NCBI GenBank assembly: GCA_029257865.1
Contig: JARIAN010000086.1
Location: forward strand, 33,256-97,255
Direction: 5' to 3'
Origin: Phocaeicola sp.
GTDB taxonomy: Bacteria > Bacteroidota > Bacteroidia > Bacteroidales > Bacteroidaceae
Length of the DNA: 64,000 nt
Part shown: piece by piece, positions 37,818-47,412 of the stretch
Layout: every line of letters begins with the position of its first letter
Position numbering within the stretch: the first letter of the stretch is position 1
Notes under the pieces: generated by a model
Told to the model about the DNA's origin: nothing
What the model saw: the letters and a program-made list of their open reading frames with translations, nothing else
The model's database searches: none
Translations under genes and position numbers: made by a program

Positions 37818-39749
37818 ATGAGATATGGTTTTGTAAAGGTAGCTGCTGCTGTTCCGGCAGTAAAAGTGGCCGACTGTCAATTTAATTCCCTGGAGGCTGA
37901 GAAGCTGATATTCAAGGCAGACGAGATGGGAGTAGATGTGATTATCTTTCCGGAGCTGAACATTACCGGATATTCTTGTGGCGATTTGTTCGGTCAGGGA
38001 CTGTTACTGGAAGAGGCGGAGATGGCACTGGTGCAGCTGCTAAATAATACACGTATGTTGGAGGTCGTTTCTATTGTGGGACTTCCGCTTGTGGTGGGAG
38101 GCACCTTGCTTAATTGTGCTGCCGTATTGCAGAAAGGCAAGATATTGGGTATTGTTCCTAAGACTTATCTGCCAAACTATAAGGAGTTTTATGAGCAGCG
38201 ATGGTTTGCTTCTTCTGAAGCCCACGGGGAGGAAACGATGTTGCGTATATGTGGTCAGCAAGTGCCGGTAAGTGCCAATTTGCTGTTTGAGATTCCGGGG
38301 ATGTGCTTCGGTATTGAGATTTGTGAAGACGCTTGGGCGGTGGTTCCTCCTAGTTCGATGTTGGCTCTCAAAGGGGCTGAAGTTATCTTCAACATGTCGG
38401 CTAGTACTGAAAATATCGGCAAGCATCAGTATCTGCGCAGCCTCTTGGCTCAGCAGTCGGCTCGTTGCATAGCCGGTTATGTCTTTGCTTCTGCCGGATT
38501 TGGAGAATCTTCTACCGATGTAGTGTTTGGCGGCAATGCGCTGATTTTTGAAAACGGCAATCTGCTGGCTTCTTCTCAGCGGTTTTCATTTGAAGAGCAA
38601 TTGGTGGTGAGCGAAATTGATGTAGAGCATATTCGTTCGGAACGTCTAGTTAACACTAGCTTTGCGGCGGCTGTACAGAAATATGCTATTCATCCGGTTA
38701 CCCGGATAGCTGCGGAGTTTGTCACTCCACGCGATTTCGAACTGACTCGTATCATAGAGAAGCATCCGTTTGTGCCGGCAGAAGGGGTTTTGCTGGACGA
38801 TCGTTGCGAAGAGATTTTCTCTATTCAGGTGGCTGGTCTTGCCAAACGTTTGGTTCATACGCATTGCAAGTCGGTAGTGGTAGGAATTTCCGGTGGGTTA
38901 GACTCTACGCTGGCTTTGCTGGTCTGTGTAAAGACCTTCGATAAGTTGGGATTATCTCGTAAGGGAATTGTAGGTATCACTATGCCGGGTTTTGGTACTA
39001 CCGACCGCACCTATCATAATGCACTTGACCTGATGACCTCTTTAGGGGTGACTCAGAAGGAAATCAGCATCAAGGATGCTTGTATCCAGCATTTCAAAGA
39101 TATTGAGCAAGACATCAATGTTCACGATGTGACTTATGAAAACGGACAGGCACGTGAGCGTACTCAGATTCTGATGGATTATTCCAATAAGATAGGTGCT
39201 TTGGTGATTGGTACCGGCGATTTGTCTGAGCTTGCTTTGGGATGGGCCACTTACAATGGTGACCACATGTCAATGTATGGGGTAAACGGAAGCATTCCTA
39301 AGACGTTGGTACGTTATTTGGTAGGTTGGGTGGCAGAAAAAGGGGTGGATGTCCAGTCGCGGCTTACCTTGCTGGATATTATAGATACTCCTATCAGTCC
39401 GGAGCTGATTCCTGCTGATGAAGAGGGCAATATCCGTCAGAAGACAGAAGATTTAGTGGGTCCGTATGAGCTGCATGATTTTTTCCTGTTCCATTTCTTG
39501 CGTTTCGGTTCTCGTCCTATCAAGATTTTCTATTTGGCTCAACTTGCATTCAAAGGGATTTATGATGATGAAACCATCAAGAAATGGCTTACTATCTTTT
39601 TCCGCCGTTTCTTTGCCCAGCAGTTCAAGCGTTCTTGTTTACCCGACGGCCCGAAAGTTGGCTCTGTATCGTTGAGTCCGCGTGGTGATTGGCGGATGCC
39701 TAGTGATGCAAGTTCTGCTTTGTGGCTGAAGGAATGTGAGACATTATAA
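37818..39749 (+). CDS. nadE: Glutamine-dependent NAD+ synthetase
   Basis: Last step of NAD synthesis, amidating deamido-NAD with ammonia released from glutamine. From the ATG at 37818 it has 643 residues, normal for the fused two-domain type. The N-terminal nitrilase/glutaminase (about 1-270) has its Glu (FPELNITGYSCGDLFGQ), Lys (VPKTYLPNYKEFYEQRWF) and Cys (GIEICEDAW). The C-terminal synthetase has the P-loop GISGGLDSTLALLV and GTGDLSELALGWATYNGDHMS. The open frame upstream to 37791 lacks family sequence. Being glutamine-dependent, it needs no free ammonia. Confidence 0.96.
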   Translation: MRYGFVKVAAAVPAVKVADCQFNSLEAEKLIFKADEMGVDVIIFPELNITGYSCGDLFGQGLLLEEAEMALVQLLNNTRMLEVVSIVGLPLVVGGTLLNCAAVLQKGKILGIVPKTYLPNYKEFYEQRWFASSEAHGEETMLRICGQQVPVSANLLFEIPGMCFGIEICEDAWAVVPPSSMLALKGAEVIFNMSASTENIGKHQYLRSLLAQQSARCIAGYVFASAGFGESSTDVVFGGNALIFENGNLLASSQRFSFEEQLVVSEIDVEHIRSERLVNTSFAAAVQKYAIHPVTRIAAEFVTPRDFELTRIIEKHPFVPAEGVLLDDRCEEIFSIQVAGLAKRLVHTHCKSVVVGISGGLDSTLALLVCVKTFDKLGLSRKGIVGITMPGFGTTDRTYHNALDLMTSLGVTQKEISIKDACIQHFKDIEQDINVHDVTYENGQARERTQILMDYSNKIGALVIGTGDLSELALGWATYNGDHMSMYGVNGSIPKTLVRYLVGWVAEKGVDVQSRLTLLDIIDTPISPELIPADEEGNIRQKTEDLVGPYELHDFFLFHFLRFGSRPIKIFYLAQLAFKGIYDDETIKKWLTIFFRRFFAQQFKRSCLPDGPKVGSVSLSPRGDWRMPSDASSALWLKECETL

Positions 39750-39816
39750 TAAGGAGTCTTTGCCTTGTTGAAACAGAACCTGTTTGGTGATGTTTAAAGG
39801 AGGTGATTAGCTGAAA

Positions 39817-39862
39817 TAAAAAACATCGTGATGTTTTAAGAAAAACGTCACGATGTTTTTTT
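39817..39862. terminator. Bidirectional terminator after nadE
   Basis: AAACATCGTGA pairs with TCACGATGTTT, flanked by A-run and T-run, so it can act on both strands between nadE and the repeat cluster. Confidence 0.8.
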
Positions 39863-39865
39863 TGT

Positions 39866-39954
39866 ATCGTCGGCATATTTTTAGTGGAGTGTCGGCATAT
39901 TTTTTTGAGAATGATTATATATTTTCTCAAGAATGACGGCATGATTTTTTAGGG
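39866..39954. repeat. Repeat cluster: three ATGCCG/CGGCAT units and an imperfect palindrome
   Basis: The unit GTCGGCATATTTTT occurs twice in tandem (39869, 39892), and a third, ACGGCATGATTTTTT, closes the stretch. Between them lies an imperfect palindrome (GAGAATGATTATATATTTTC then TCAAGAATGAC). On the minus strand it matches the palindrome at 9134-9170 in 30 of 37 positions. No gene occupies this stretch. Confidence 0.75.
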
Positions 39955-39959
39955 GCTGT

Positions 39960-41186
39960 TTATTGCTTGAAATAAGGCTTCAATTCATTCCATCCGGCGG
40001 CAGAGTACCATTCCAAATTTTCGTAGTAATTATCCCATTGCTGCTTGCCTGGAGTGAGGTAAGGAAGATACATTCCCAGTCCGCAAAAACGGTTGCGGTC
40101 GGTTATGAGTTGGTTGAAGGGAGGAATACGGGTGTCATCAATACAGTCTTTAGCTACGACTGTTTCCGAGATGCTTTGCGCTAGATTTTCCGGAATGTTT
40201 CCCTTGTTCAAGTATCTGAATGTATCCAGAATGTCAAAAGAGAAGTATTCGTAAGTAGAAATGCCGTATTGTTGTATGTGTTTTAGGTTGGCATACTTTA
40301 GCACATCTTTCTTTTCTGCCAATGCATTGCGGACGGCATCGGCCAGCTGTTGCATCTTTGTGCAGTTGATGGCTGCATAAGCTCCCCATAATCCGTTTTC
40401 TTTGTTGTATTCAATGACCGATTTGCAGACGGCTGCATAGTTAGTTTCCTTTTCATAAAGCATCGGAAGAATCCGATGGTAAGGGAAGCCTACGGCGGGA
40501 GTTTCTATGGCCGACACTATACAATAATGTGTAGCGTTTCGCAATTCGTAGCATACTTCGGCATTGCCCATCATGCAGGCATCAAACAAGATAAAGTCTA
40601 AGTCTTTATTGGGGAAGGTGCGGTTGAGCACTTGTGCCATCTCCGGCAAATTGATTCTCATTCCATCATCTTCACCGAAAGACATTGTGGAGATTTTCAT
40701 GTCAGAGGCAGGGAGCCATCCGGTAGCGTGTGAACCTAATATCAGTCCGTAGTTTCTGGCAGGGGCAAGTTCCTTCATTCGTCTCAAATTGGTTTCCATA
40801 ACCTTCGGGTCTACCGAGTTTCCCGGTTCCGGCGAATGGAGAACAGCTTGTGCAAGAATATTTTCCACGGTTTGTCTTTTTTCGGTAAGTACCGCATGCC
40901 CATTTATTTTTCCAAGTCCGTTGGTATGATATTCCAGAATGGTAGGCTCGTCCAGTACATCATCCTTTTGGTTGGGTTTGTAATAGATGAGCAGTTTGCA
41001 GTCGTTGGGCATGCCAGCCAGGCTTTGATACATCCATTGCACATTTCTCATGATGTCAAAGCTTAGGTTGTTGTTGGCCGACAAGTATGCCAGTAAAACA
41101 CGTTCACTTGCCGCCGGTTGCGGTGTCTTGTCGGAACAGGCAGCAAGTATCAGTAAGACCATTATATGGAATAAAAATCTTTTCAT
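39960..41186 (-). CDS. Clostripain-like (family C11) cysteine protease, lipoprotein
   Basis: Predicted surface or periplasmic cysteine endopeptidase cutting after Arg/Lys-type residues. 408 residues with a lipobox (LILAAC, acylated Cys17). The catalytic dyad is H153 in GLILGSHATGW and C204 in FILFDACMMGNAE, both in typical C11 settings. The start codon overlaps the stop of the 136-residue gene upstream by 4 bases, so the two are coupled. Family members such as clostripain and the Bacteroides protease fragipain mature by cleavage; the sites here are not obvious. Confidence 0.88.
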   Translation of the reverse strand: MKRFLFHIMVLLILAACSDKTPQPAASERVLLAYLSANNNLSFDIMRNVQWMYQSLAGMPNDCKLLIYYKPNQKDDVLDEPTILEYHTNGLGKINGHAVLTEKRQTVENILAQAVLHSPEPGNSVDPKVMETNLRRMKELAPARNYGLILGSHATGWLPASDMKISTMSFGEDDGMRINLPEMAQVLNRTFPNKDLDFILFDACMMGNAEVCYELRNATHYCIVSAIETPAVGFPYHRILPMLYEKETNYAAVCKSVIEYNKENGLWGAYAAINCTKMQQLADAVRNALAEKKDVLKYANLKHIQQYGISTYEYFSFDILDTFRYLNKGNIPENLAQSISETVVAKDCIDDTRIPPFNQLITDRNRFCGLGMYLPYLTPGKQQWDNYYENLEWYSAAGWNELKPYFKQ

Positions 41187-41593
41187 TCGTAGGTTTCAGC
41201 TTTTTCAAAAGCGAAGTCCGGGTCTACTTGTTTCAGTACCAGATTTTCTCCCTTTTGATATTTCTGTTTCAGTTTAGTCAGTTCTTTCTGCAGTTTTTTC
41301 TTTTTCTTGTTGAAATAGATGAAGCAGGTGCGGTTTTTACCTCCTTTTTTCTGTTCCAGATAGTTTTTTAGTTGCAGACTATATTGCGAGCGGCTGTCCA
41401 GCATGATTTTGTTGCTGAGTGAGGCACTGTCAAGATATTGGATGTTTGTAAAATAGACCAAAGAATCGGTGAATGATGCAGACATGCCAGCCATGTACAC
41501 TCCATAATTACGTTTGTCCTTTGGTTTTTTGGCCAAGGAAGGGATTACCACAGCGGCCGTGAGCAAGAAGCAAATAAGTTTAATGTATCGCAT
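41183..41593 (-). CDS. Small secreted protein of unknown function, coupled to the C11 protease
   Basis: 136 residues, not recognised. A signal peptide (about 1-21, ending SLAKK) is followed by a short Tyr/Ser-rich beta-like region (YGVYMAGMSASFTDSLVYF, SASLSNKIMLDSRSQYSLQL). Then comes a very basic helical stretch (KKKKKLQKELTKLKQKYQKG). The stop overlaps the protease start by 4 bases. A chaperone, inhibitor or cofactor role for the protease is possible but purely contextual. Confidence 0.75.
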   Translation of the reverse strand: MRYIKLICFLLTAAVVIPSLAKKPKDKRNYGVYMAGMSASFTDSLVYFTNIQYLDSASLSNKIMLDSRSQYSLQLKNYLEQKKGGKNRTCFIYFNKKKKKLQKELTKLKQKYQKGENLVLKQVDPDFAFEKAETYE

Positions 41594-41734
41594 AATATTT
41601 AGTTATTTATCTGGTTGCAAAAATAAGTAATTGGCTGAAATTAAAAAAATGAAAACAAGATTTATCCTAAATAAAAGGCAAGTATCGTGCTATTGCGCTA
41701 CCGGTGGGTGATGCGATGTGGGTGAGGAGCATAA

Positions 41735-41780
41735 AAAAAGATGCAAATCCATGCGTTTACATGAAATTGCATCTCCTTTG
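41735..41780 (-). terminator. Terminator after the primary sigma factor gene
   Basis: GATGCAA (41740) pairs with TTGCATC (41767). On the minus strand the hairpin reads into seven T, 30 bases past the sigma factor stop. Confidence 0.7.
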
Positions 41781-41809
41781 TTTTTTCGGAAATCAAACCC
41801 TACCTTATC

Positions 41810-42670
41810 TTACCCCAAATAAGATTTGAGCAGCTTGCTACGAGTACTTTGTCTTAGTCTTCTGATAGCTTTTTCTTTAATCTGACGAACACGTTCACGG
41901 GTCAGCCCGAATTTGTCGCCGATTTCTTCTAACGTCATTTCCTGCGTATTAATACCGAAAAACATCTGGATAATATCCTTCTCTCTTTCCGTTAACGTAG
42001 AAAGCGCTCTGTCGATTTCCCTCGAAAGTGATTCATTAACCAGTGAGCGGTCGGCCATAGGAGAGTCGTTGTTCACCAATACATCCAGCAGGCTGTTATC
42101 CTCTCCTTCTACAAAAGGAGCATCTACAGAGATGTGGCGTCCAGAAACTTTCAGTGTGTCCGAAATCTTGTCGACTGGAATTTCCAGTTCGTCAGCAAGC
42201 TCTTCTGGTGAAGGGCGTCGTTCGTTTTCCTGTTCAAACTTAGAGAAGGCTTTGCTGATTTTGTTCAGTGAGCCTACCTGGTTCAAAGGCAAACGTACGA
42301 TACGTGACTGTTCTGCCAAAGCTTGAAGAATAGACTGGCGAATCCACCATACAGCGTAGCTGATGAATTTGAAACCACGAGTTTCATCAAACTTTTCAGC
42401 AGCTTTAATTAGTCCGAGGTTACCTTCGTTAATTAAGTCGGGAAGACTCAATCCCTGGTTCTGGTACTGTTTTGCTACTGATACAACAAATCGCAAGTTG
42501 GCACGTGTAAGTTTCTCTAACGCTATGCGGTCACCTTTACGGATGCGCTGGGCGAGTTCCACTTCTTCTTCTACAGTAATCAAATCCTCGCGGCCGATTT
42601 CCTGCAGATATTTGTCTAGAGAAGCACTCTCACGGTTAGTGATACTTTTGGTAATTTTTAATTGTCTCAT
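41810..42670 (-). CDS. rpoD: Primary (housekeeping) RNA polymerase sigma factor
   Basis: Directs RNA polymerase to TTG/TAnnTTTG promoters such as those found in this window. 286 residues: much shorter than E. coli sigma70 because region 1.1 is absent, the known form in Bacteroidetes. Regions 1.2-2.4 ([46 protein letters not shown]), 3 and 4 (the [26 protein letters not shown]) are all intact. A TAACTTTG -7 box lies at 42693-42700 on the minus strand without an obvious -33 TTG. Confidence 0.95.
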   Translation of the reverse strand: MRQLKITKSITNRESASLDKYLQEIGREDLITVEEEVELAQRIRKGDRIALEKLTRANLRFVVSVAKQYQNQGLSLPDLINEGNLGLIKAAEKFDETRGFKFISYAVWWIRQSILQALAEQSRIVRLPLNQVGSLNKISKAFSKFEQENERRPSPEELADELEIPVDKISDTLKVSGRHISVDAPFVEGEDNSLLDVLVNNDSPMADRSLVNESLSREIDRALSTLTEREKDIIQMFFGINTQEMTLEEIGDKFGLTRERVRQIKEKAIRRLRQSTRSKLLKSYLG

Positions 42671-42808
42671 TATAATATAACGGATTTGGGTACAAAGTTA
42701 TAAAAAAACTTTAATTTATAATGTATAGTTGTCCTTATTTGTTCTGCATTGTCCCTTATTTTATGCTTTTTTTAACTGACGCTGCTGTTTTAGTTGTTAA
42801 TATAAACC

Positions 42809-43897
42809 TTATTGTTGAAAGTCGAGTTCCAATTGCACCCATTTGTCTTGAGTAGTAGTTTCTTGATTTTCTTCTTTGGGGTTTGATATAGTGATTCCAA
42901 TCAGCCGTATTGGGTTTCGGCTGAAGTCGACTTCAGTCAGCAACTGCTTGGCCAGTGGGAGGATTTCTTTTTTGGTGTGCAAGCAATGGTTGACACTCAG
43001 GCTTCGGGTTATCTGAGTGAAATTGTAGAATTTGATTTTGAGTGTTAGTGTACTTCCGCTGAACTGTTTGGCCTTGAGCCTTTCCTCCAGTTCGCAGACC
43101 ACATGATACAGCTCGATGATGACTGATGATTTCAGCGTGATATCCTTTTCCAGTGTATGTTCGCATCCGATGGATTTGCGTATTCTTTCGGCCATTACCG
43201 GGCGGAGGTCAATGCCTCGGGCAAACTGATAGTACAGGTGTCCTGCTTTTCCAAATTGTCTAACCAGCATCTCTTCGCTGCAGGCCCTGAGAGTTTCACC
43301 ATTGTAGATGCCGAGAGTGTGCATCTTCTTGGCTGTAACAGGACCTATTCCCCAAAGGCGCTCAATAGGAAGGTGGGCGATGAAGTCGAGGGCTTGGTCG
43401 GGATGGATGGTGCAGAGTCCGTCAGGCTTGCGCAAGTCGGATGCAATTTTGGCCAGCAACTTGTTGTAAGAGATTCCGGCTGAGGCTACAAGGTTCAGTT
43501 CCATTCGGATACGTTGTTTGATTTCGCGTGCGATATCGACGGCCAAAGAGATTCCCTTCTTGTTCTCTGTAACATCCAGGAAAGCCTCATCCAGAGATAT
43601 CGGTTCGATGAGGTCGGTATATTCGTGGAAGATATGGTGAATTTGTGCCGATATTTCCTTATATACTTCCATTCTTCCCGGTACGAAAATCAGATTGGGG
43701 CATAGTTTCAGTGCCTTGACCGAAGAGATAGCTGAGCGTACACCGAACTGTCGAGCCTCGTAGCTAGCGGTGGCTACCACACCTCTTTTTTCGCCATGTC
43801 CCACGGCTATAGGTTTCCCTCTTAATTCTGGGTGGTCTCTTTGTTCTACAGAGGCATAGAATGCATCCATATCGATATGTATAATTTTGCGGCACAT
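42809..43897 (-). CDS. dinB: DNA polymerase IV (Y-family)
   Basis: Error-prone polymerase for lesion bypass. From the ATG at 43897 it has 362 residues, normal for DinB. Conserved catalytic blocks are IHIDMDAFYASVEQRD (metal Asp), GVVATASYEAR and SLDEAFLDVT (Asp-Glu pair). Also present are a helix-hairpin-helix with RLWGIGPVTAKKMHTLGI and the little-finger domain. The open frame runs to 43972 but the first 25 codons have no family match. It is divergent from tsaC/sua5; no LexA-type operator was recognised. Confidence 0.94.
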   Translation of the reverse strand: MCRKIIHIDMDAFYASVEQRDHPELRGKPIAVGHGEKRGVVATASYEARQFGVRSAISSVKALKLCPNLIFVPGRMEVYKEISAQIHHIFHEYTDLIEPISLDEAFLDVTENKKGISLAVDIAREIKQRIRMELNLVASAGISYNKLLAKIASDLRKPDGLCTIHPDQALDFIAHLPIERLWGIGPVTAKKMHTLGIYNGETLRACSEEMLVRQFGKAGHLYYQFARGIDLRPVMAERIRKSIGCEHTLEKDITLKSSVIIELYHVVCELEERLKAKQFSGSTLTLKIKFYNFTQITRSLSVNHCLHTKKEILPLAKQLLTEVDFSRNPIRLIGITISNPKEENQETTTQDKWVQLELDFQQ

Positions 43898-43964
43898 GAT
43901 GTCGGTGATCTTTGAAGATAATAATAAGGATATTGCACTTTGTCTGCAAAAGTAAGAAACTTTT

Positions 43965-43994
43965 TTGGGCAATCATAAAATCTTTGTATTTTTG
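43965..43994 (+). promoter_or_regulatory. Promoter of the tsaC/sua5 gene
   Basis: TTG (43965-43967), a 19-base spacer and TATTTTTG (43987-43994) precede the ATG by about 33 bases. A TACTTTTG box on the opposite strand nearby may serve dinB. Confidence 0.7.
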
Positions 43995-44027
43995 CCATTT
44001 CGATATAACAAGCGAGTAAAAATCAGT

Positions 44028-44594
44028 ATGATGAGAGATGAAATCAAGAAAGCATGCGAAATCATGCAGAAAGGTGGGGTGATACTGTACCCTACTGATA
44101 CGGTTTGGGGCATTGGTTGTGATGCCACAAATGAAGAAGCCGTAAAGAGAGTTTATGAAATTAAGCGTAGAGCAGACAGTAAGGCTATGTTGGTATTGGT
44201 AGATAATCCGGTAAAGGTGGATTTCTATGTGAAGGAGGTGCCTTCTGTGGCTTGGGATTTGATAGACTTGACCACCAAACCGCTTACTATCATCTATGAG
44301 GGGGCGCGTAATTTGGCTCCAAACCTGCTGGCAGAGGATGGCAGTGTAGGCATTCGTGTCACTCAAGAGACTTTTTCCAAAGAACTTTGTTTCCGGTTCC
44401 GTAAGGCTGTCGTTTCTACCTCGGCCAATATCAGCGGTGAACCTTCTCCGGCAGTGTATTCCGAGATTAGCCAGGAAATTAAGGATGCGGTAGACTATGT
44501 GGTTGATTTCCGCAGAGACGAGACCGGACATCCCAAACCATCTAGTATCATCAAGTTGGGCAGTGGGGGAGAAATCAAGATAATTAGAGAATAA
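44028..44594 (+). CDS. L-threonylcarbamoyladenylate synthase (TsaC/Sua5/YwlC)
   Basis: Makes threonylcarbamoyl-AMP, the activated donor for the t6A37 modification of ANN-reading tRNAs. 188 residues from the ATG at 44028 (a second ATG follows). Family features: GGVILYPTDTVWGIGCDA, KRRADSKAMLVLV and STSANISGEPSP. It is the short TsaC/YwlC type without a Sua5 C-terminal domain. The open frame to 43965 is upstream of the predicted transcript start, so it cannot be coding. ClC follows after 13 bases. Confidence 0.92.
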   Translation: MMRDEIKKACEIMQKGGVILYPTDTVWGIGCDATNEEAVKRVYEIKRRADSKAMLVLVDNPVKVDFYVKEVPSVAWDLIDLTTKPLTIIYEGARNLAPNLLAEDGSVGIRVTQETFSKELCFRFRKAVVSTSANISGEPSPAVYSEISQEIKDAVDYVVDFRRDETGHPKPSSIIKLGSGGEIKIIRE

Positions 44595-44607
44595 AAAGTT
44601 CAAGGCA

Positions 44608-46407
44608 ATGAAAACTTCGGATGATAGGTTTGGTCTGCTCCAGCGGTTGTTGCGTTGGAGGGAAACACACATCAGCGATAAGCAGTTTGTCTTGGTGTTA
44701 AGTTTCCTGGTGGGTATTTTTACAGCTTTGGCTGCATACCTGCTGAAATTTCTAGTAGAGTATATCAAGGAGTTCCTTACAGAGAGTTTTGATACGACTC
44801 GTGCCAACTGGCTTTATCTGGTATATCCTGTAGCTGGTATTCTGATTACGAGTCTGTTTATTCGCTTGATAGTGCGTGATGACATCAGCCACGGGGTGAC
44901 GAAAATCCTTTATGCCATATCGAGTAAGCAAAGTCGCATTAAGCGTCATAATATGTGGTCGTCGGTATGTGCTTCTGCCATCACCATCGGATTTGGTGGT
45001 TCGGTAGGAGCCGAAGCACCTATCGTGCTTACCGGTTCAGCTATCGGTTCTAACTTGGGGAGTATTTTCCGTATGGATCATCGCACATTGATGTTGCTGG
45101 TGGGGTGTGGTGCAGCAGGTGCGGTTTCGGGTATCTTCAAGGCGCCGATTGCCGGATTGGTATTTACATTGGAGGTACTGATGATTGACCTTACTATGGC
45201 ATCGCTGCTTCCGCTTCTGATTACCAGCGTTACGGCAGCGTCAGTGTCTTATCTGCTTACTGGTACGGAGGCGATGTTCCAGTTTCACATGGATTACCCG
45301 TTTAACTTGGAACGTATTCCTTATGCTATCGGTCTGGGTATATTCTGCGGCTTGGTGGCATGGTATTTCACTCGTTCCATGAACTGGATAGAAAACATAT
45401 TCCGCCGTTATTCAAACCCTTATGTGAAATTTCTTATCGGAGGGGTGATGCTAAGTGTGCTGATATTCCTTTTCCCTCCTCTTTATGGGGAAGGCTATGA
45501 CACCATTACGTTGCTGCTGAACGGGACAGGGCCGGAGCAGTGGAATACGGTAATGAATAACTCGCTTTTCTATGGTAGCAGCAGCCTGCTGATTCTTTAC
45601 CTGTTCCTGATAATCCTCTTTAAGGTGTTTGCATCGAGTGCTACCAACGGGGGAGGCGGTTGTGGCGGTATCTTTGCTCCAAGTTTGTTCTTGGGATGTA
45701 TTGCCGGATTTGTCTTCTCTTACCTGTGCAACCAGTTTCGGATAGGCGGTGTTTATATCCCTGAAAAGAATTTTGCTCTGATGGGAATGGCCGGACTGAT
45801 GTCGGGGGTGATGCATGCTCCTCTTACCGGTGTGTTTCTGATTGCTGAACTGACAGGTGGGTACGGTCTTTTCCTCCCGTTGATGATTGTTTCGGTCTCG
45901 GCTTATCTTACCATCATCATCTTTGAGCCTCACAGCATCTATTCTATGCGTTTGGCGAAAAAAGGCGAACTGATTACCCATCATAAGGATAAGGCAGTGC
46001 TTACATTGATGAATATGGAGAGTATTATAGAAACAGATTTCTTGATTGTGCATCCTGATATGGACTTGGGTATGATGGTCAAGACAATTTCAAAATCCAG
46101 CAGAAACTTGTTTCCAGTGACGGATATCAACGAGGAGTTGATAGGTATAGTGTCACTTGATGATATTCGTAATATTATGTTCCGCCAGGAATTGTATCAT
46201 CGTTTCCGTGTGGAGGGTTTTATGACGCCTCCTAAGGCACGTATTATTAAAACCGATTCAATGGAATTGGTGATGAAGAAGTTTGATGAATCGAAAGCCT
46301 GGAATCTTCCGGTGGTGGATGAGGATAATAGGTATATTGGGTTTGTGTCAAAATCGAAGATGCTGAACACTTATCGTCAGGTGTTGGTGGATTTTTCTTC
46401 TGAGTAA
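44608..46407 (+). CDS. ClC family chloride channel or exchanger with CBS domains
   Basis: Inner-membrane anion transporter of 599 residues. About the first 440 form the ClC membrane core: GGSVGAEAPIVLTGSAIG holds the gating glutamate, GCGGIFAPSLFLG forms the second selectivity motif, and the anion-binding Tyr region is near FEPHSIYSM. Two CBS domains follow in the cytosol (about 470-595: VHPDMDLGMMVKTI...IVSLDDI and TDSMELVMKKF...GFVSKSKML) and probably sense nucleotides. It starts 13 bases after tsaC and is followed by fmt after 18 bases. Confidence 0.93.
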   Translation: MKTSDDRFGLLQRLLRWRETHISDKQFVLVLSFLVGIFTALAAYLLKFLVEYIKEFLTESFDTTRANWLYLVYPVAGILITSLFIRLIVRDDISHGVTKILYAISSKQSRIKRHNMWSSVCASAITIGFGGSVGAEAPIVLTGSAIGSNLGSIFRMDHRTLMLLVGCGAAGAVSGIFKAPIAGLVFTLEVLMIDLTMASLLPLLITSVTAASVSYLLTGTEAMFQFHMDYPFNLERIPYAIGLGIFCGLVAWYFTRSMNWIENIFRRYSNPYVKFLIGGVMLSVLIFLFPPLYGEGYDTITLLLNGTGPEQWNTVMNNSLFYGSSSLLILYLFLIILFKVFASSATNGGGGCGGIFAPSLFLGCIAGFVFSYLCNQFRIGGVYIPEKNFALMGMAGLMSGVMHAPLTGVFLIAELTGGYGLFLPLMIVSVSAYLTIIIFEPHSIYSMRLAKKGELITHHKDKAVLTLMNMESIIETDFLIVHPDMDLGMMVKTISKSSRNLFPVTDINEELIGIVSLDDIRNIMFRQELYHRFRVEGFMTPPKARIIKTDSMELVMKKFDESKAWNLPVVDEDNRYIGFVSKSKMLNTYRQVLVDFSSE

Positions 46408-46425
46408 TTTAAATAGAAACAAGAT

Positions 46426-47397
46426 ATGGAAAAGAAAGACTTGAGAATTGTATATATGGGGACTCCCGAATTTGCTGTGGAGAGCCTTAAGAGATTAGTG
46501 GAAGGCGGATATAATGTTGTTGGGGTGATAACAATGCCCGACAAGCCAATGGGGCGTCATGGCAGTGTGTTACAGCCTAGTCCAGTGAAGCAATATGCAT
46601 TGTCGCAGGGGCTGAATATCTTGCAGCCTGAGAAGTTGAAAGATGAAGAGTTTGTGGCTAGCTTGCGTGCGCTGAAGGCGGATCTTCAGATTGTTGTAGC
46701 ATTTCGTATGTTGCCGGAAGTGGTTTGGAATATGCCTCCTATGGGCACTTTCAACCTACATGCTTCCTTGTTGCCTCAATATCGTGGAGCTGCCCCGATC
46801 AATTGGGCGGTAATTAATGGGGATACAGAAACTGGTATCACTACATTCTTCTTGAAGCATGAAATTGATACAGGTGAAATTATAGACCAAGTGAGGGTAC
46901 CAATAGCCGATACGGATAATGTAGAGGTGGTGTATGACCGCTTGATGCATTTAGGAGGTGATTTGGTTGTCAAGACTGTAGATGCTTTGCTGGAAGGTAA
47001 GGTGGTTACTACTCCTCAGGAAGAATTGGCCGCTGGAACAGTACTTCGTCCTGCTCCAAAGATTTTCAAGGAAACATGCCGTATAGATTGGATGGTTGGT
47101 GTGAAGCGTGTGTACGACTTTGTGCGTGGGCTTTCTCCATATCCGGCAGCTTGGACAGAGCTTTATCAGGCGGATTCGTCTCCAATTGTAATGAAATTGT
47201 TCGAAACGGAAAAGCAGTTTGAGAGTCATTCTTATTTGCCGGGAACTATTCTTACAGACAAAAAAACTTATTTTAAAGTAGCTTGTCATGATGGGTATAT
47301 TAATATACTTTCTTTGCAGTTGGCTGGTAAGAAACGTATGTCGGTGGGTGATTTCTTGCGTGGATATCATTATGTAGAGAATGCTTTTGTGAAATAA
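46426..47397 (+). CDS. fmt: Methionyl-tRNA formyltransferase
   Basis: Formylates initiator Met-tRNA with 10-formyl-THF for bacterial translation start. 323 residues with the hydrolase-like N-terminal domain: RIVYMGTPEFAVESL, MPDKPMGRH, the catalytic Asn-His in GTFNLHASLLPQYRGAAPINWAV, and DTGEI. The C-terminal OB-fold domain recognises tRNA. It ends the tsaC-ClC-fmt run and is followed by a bidirectional terminator. Confidence 0.96.
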   Translation: MEKKDLRIVYMGTPEFAVESLKRLVEGGYNVVGVITMPDKPMGRHGSVLQPSPVKQYALSQGLNILQPEKLKDEEFVASLRALKADLQIVVAFRMLPEVVWNMPPMGTFNLHASLLPQYRGAAPINWAVINGDTETGITTFFLKHEIDTGEIIDQVRVPIADTDNVEVVYDRLMHLGGDLVVKTVDALLEGKVVTTPQEELAAGTVLRPAPKIFKETCRIDWMVGVKRVYDFVRGLSPYPAAWTELYQADSSPIVMKLFETEKQFESHSYLPGTILTDKKTYFKVACHDGYINILSLQLAGKKRMSVGDFLRGYHYVENAFVK

Positions 47398-47412
47398 GAG
47401 AAGCATATATGA

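Noticed and set aside
43764-44807. 347-codon open frame on the minus strand across the dinB-tsaC junction
   Set aside because: It is antisense to tsaC and part of ClC and in another frame of dinB. Its translation has no domain pattern and is rich in residues typical of shadow frames.
45451-46053. 200-codon minus-strand frame inside the ClC gene
   Set aside because: Shadow of the ClC coding sequence, very His/Gln-rich with no recognisable fold.
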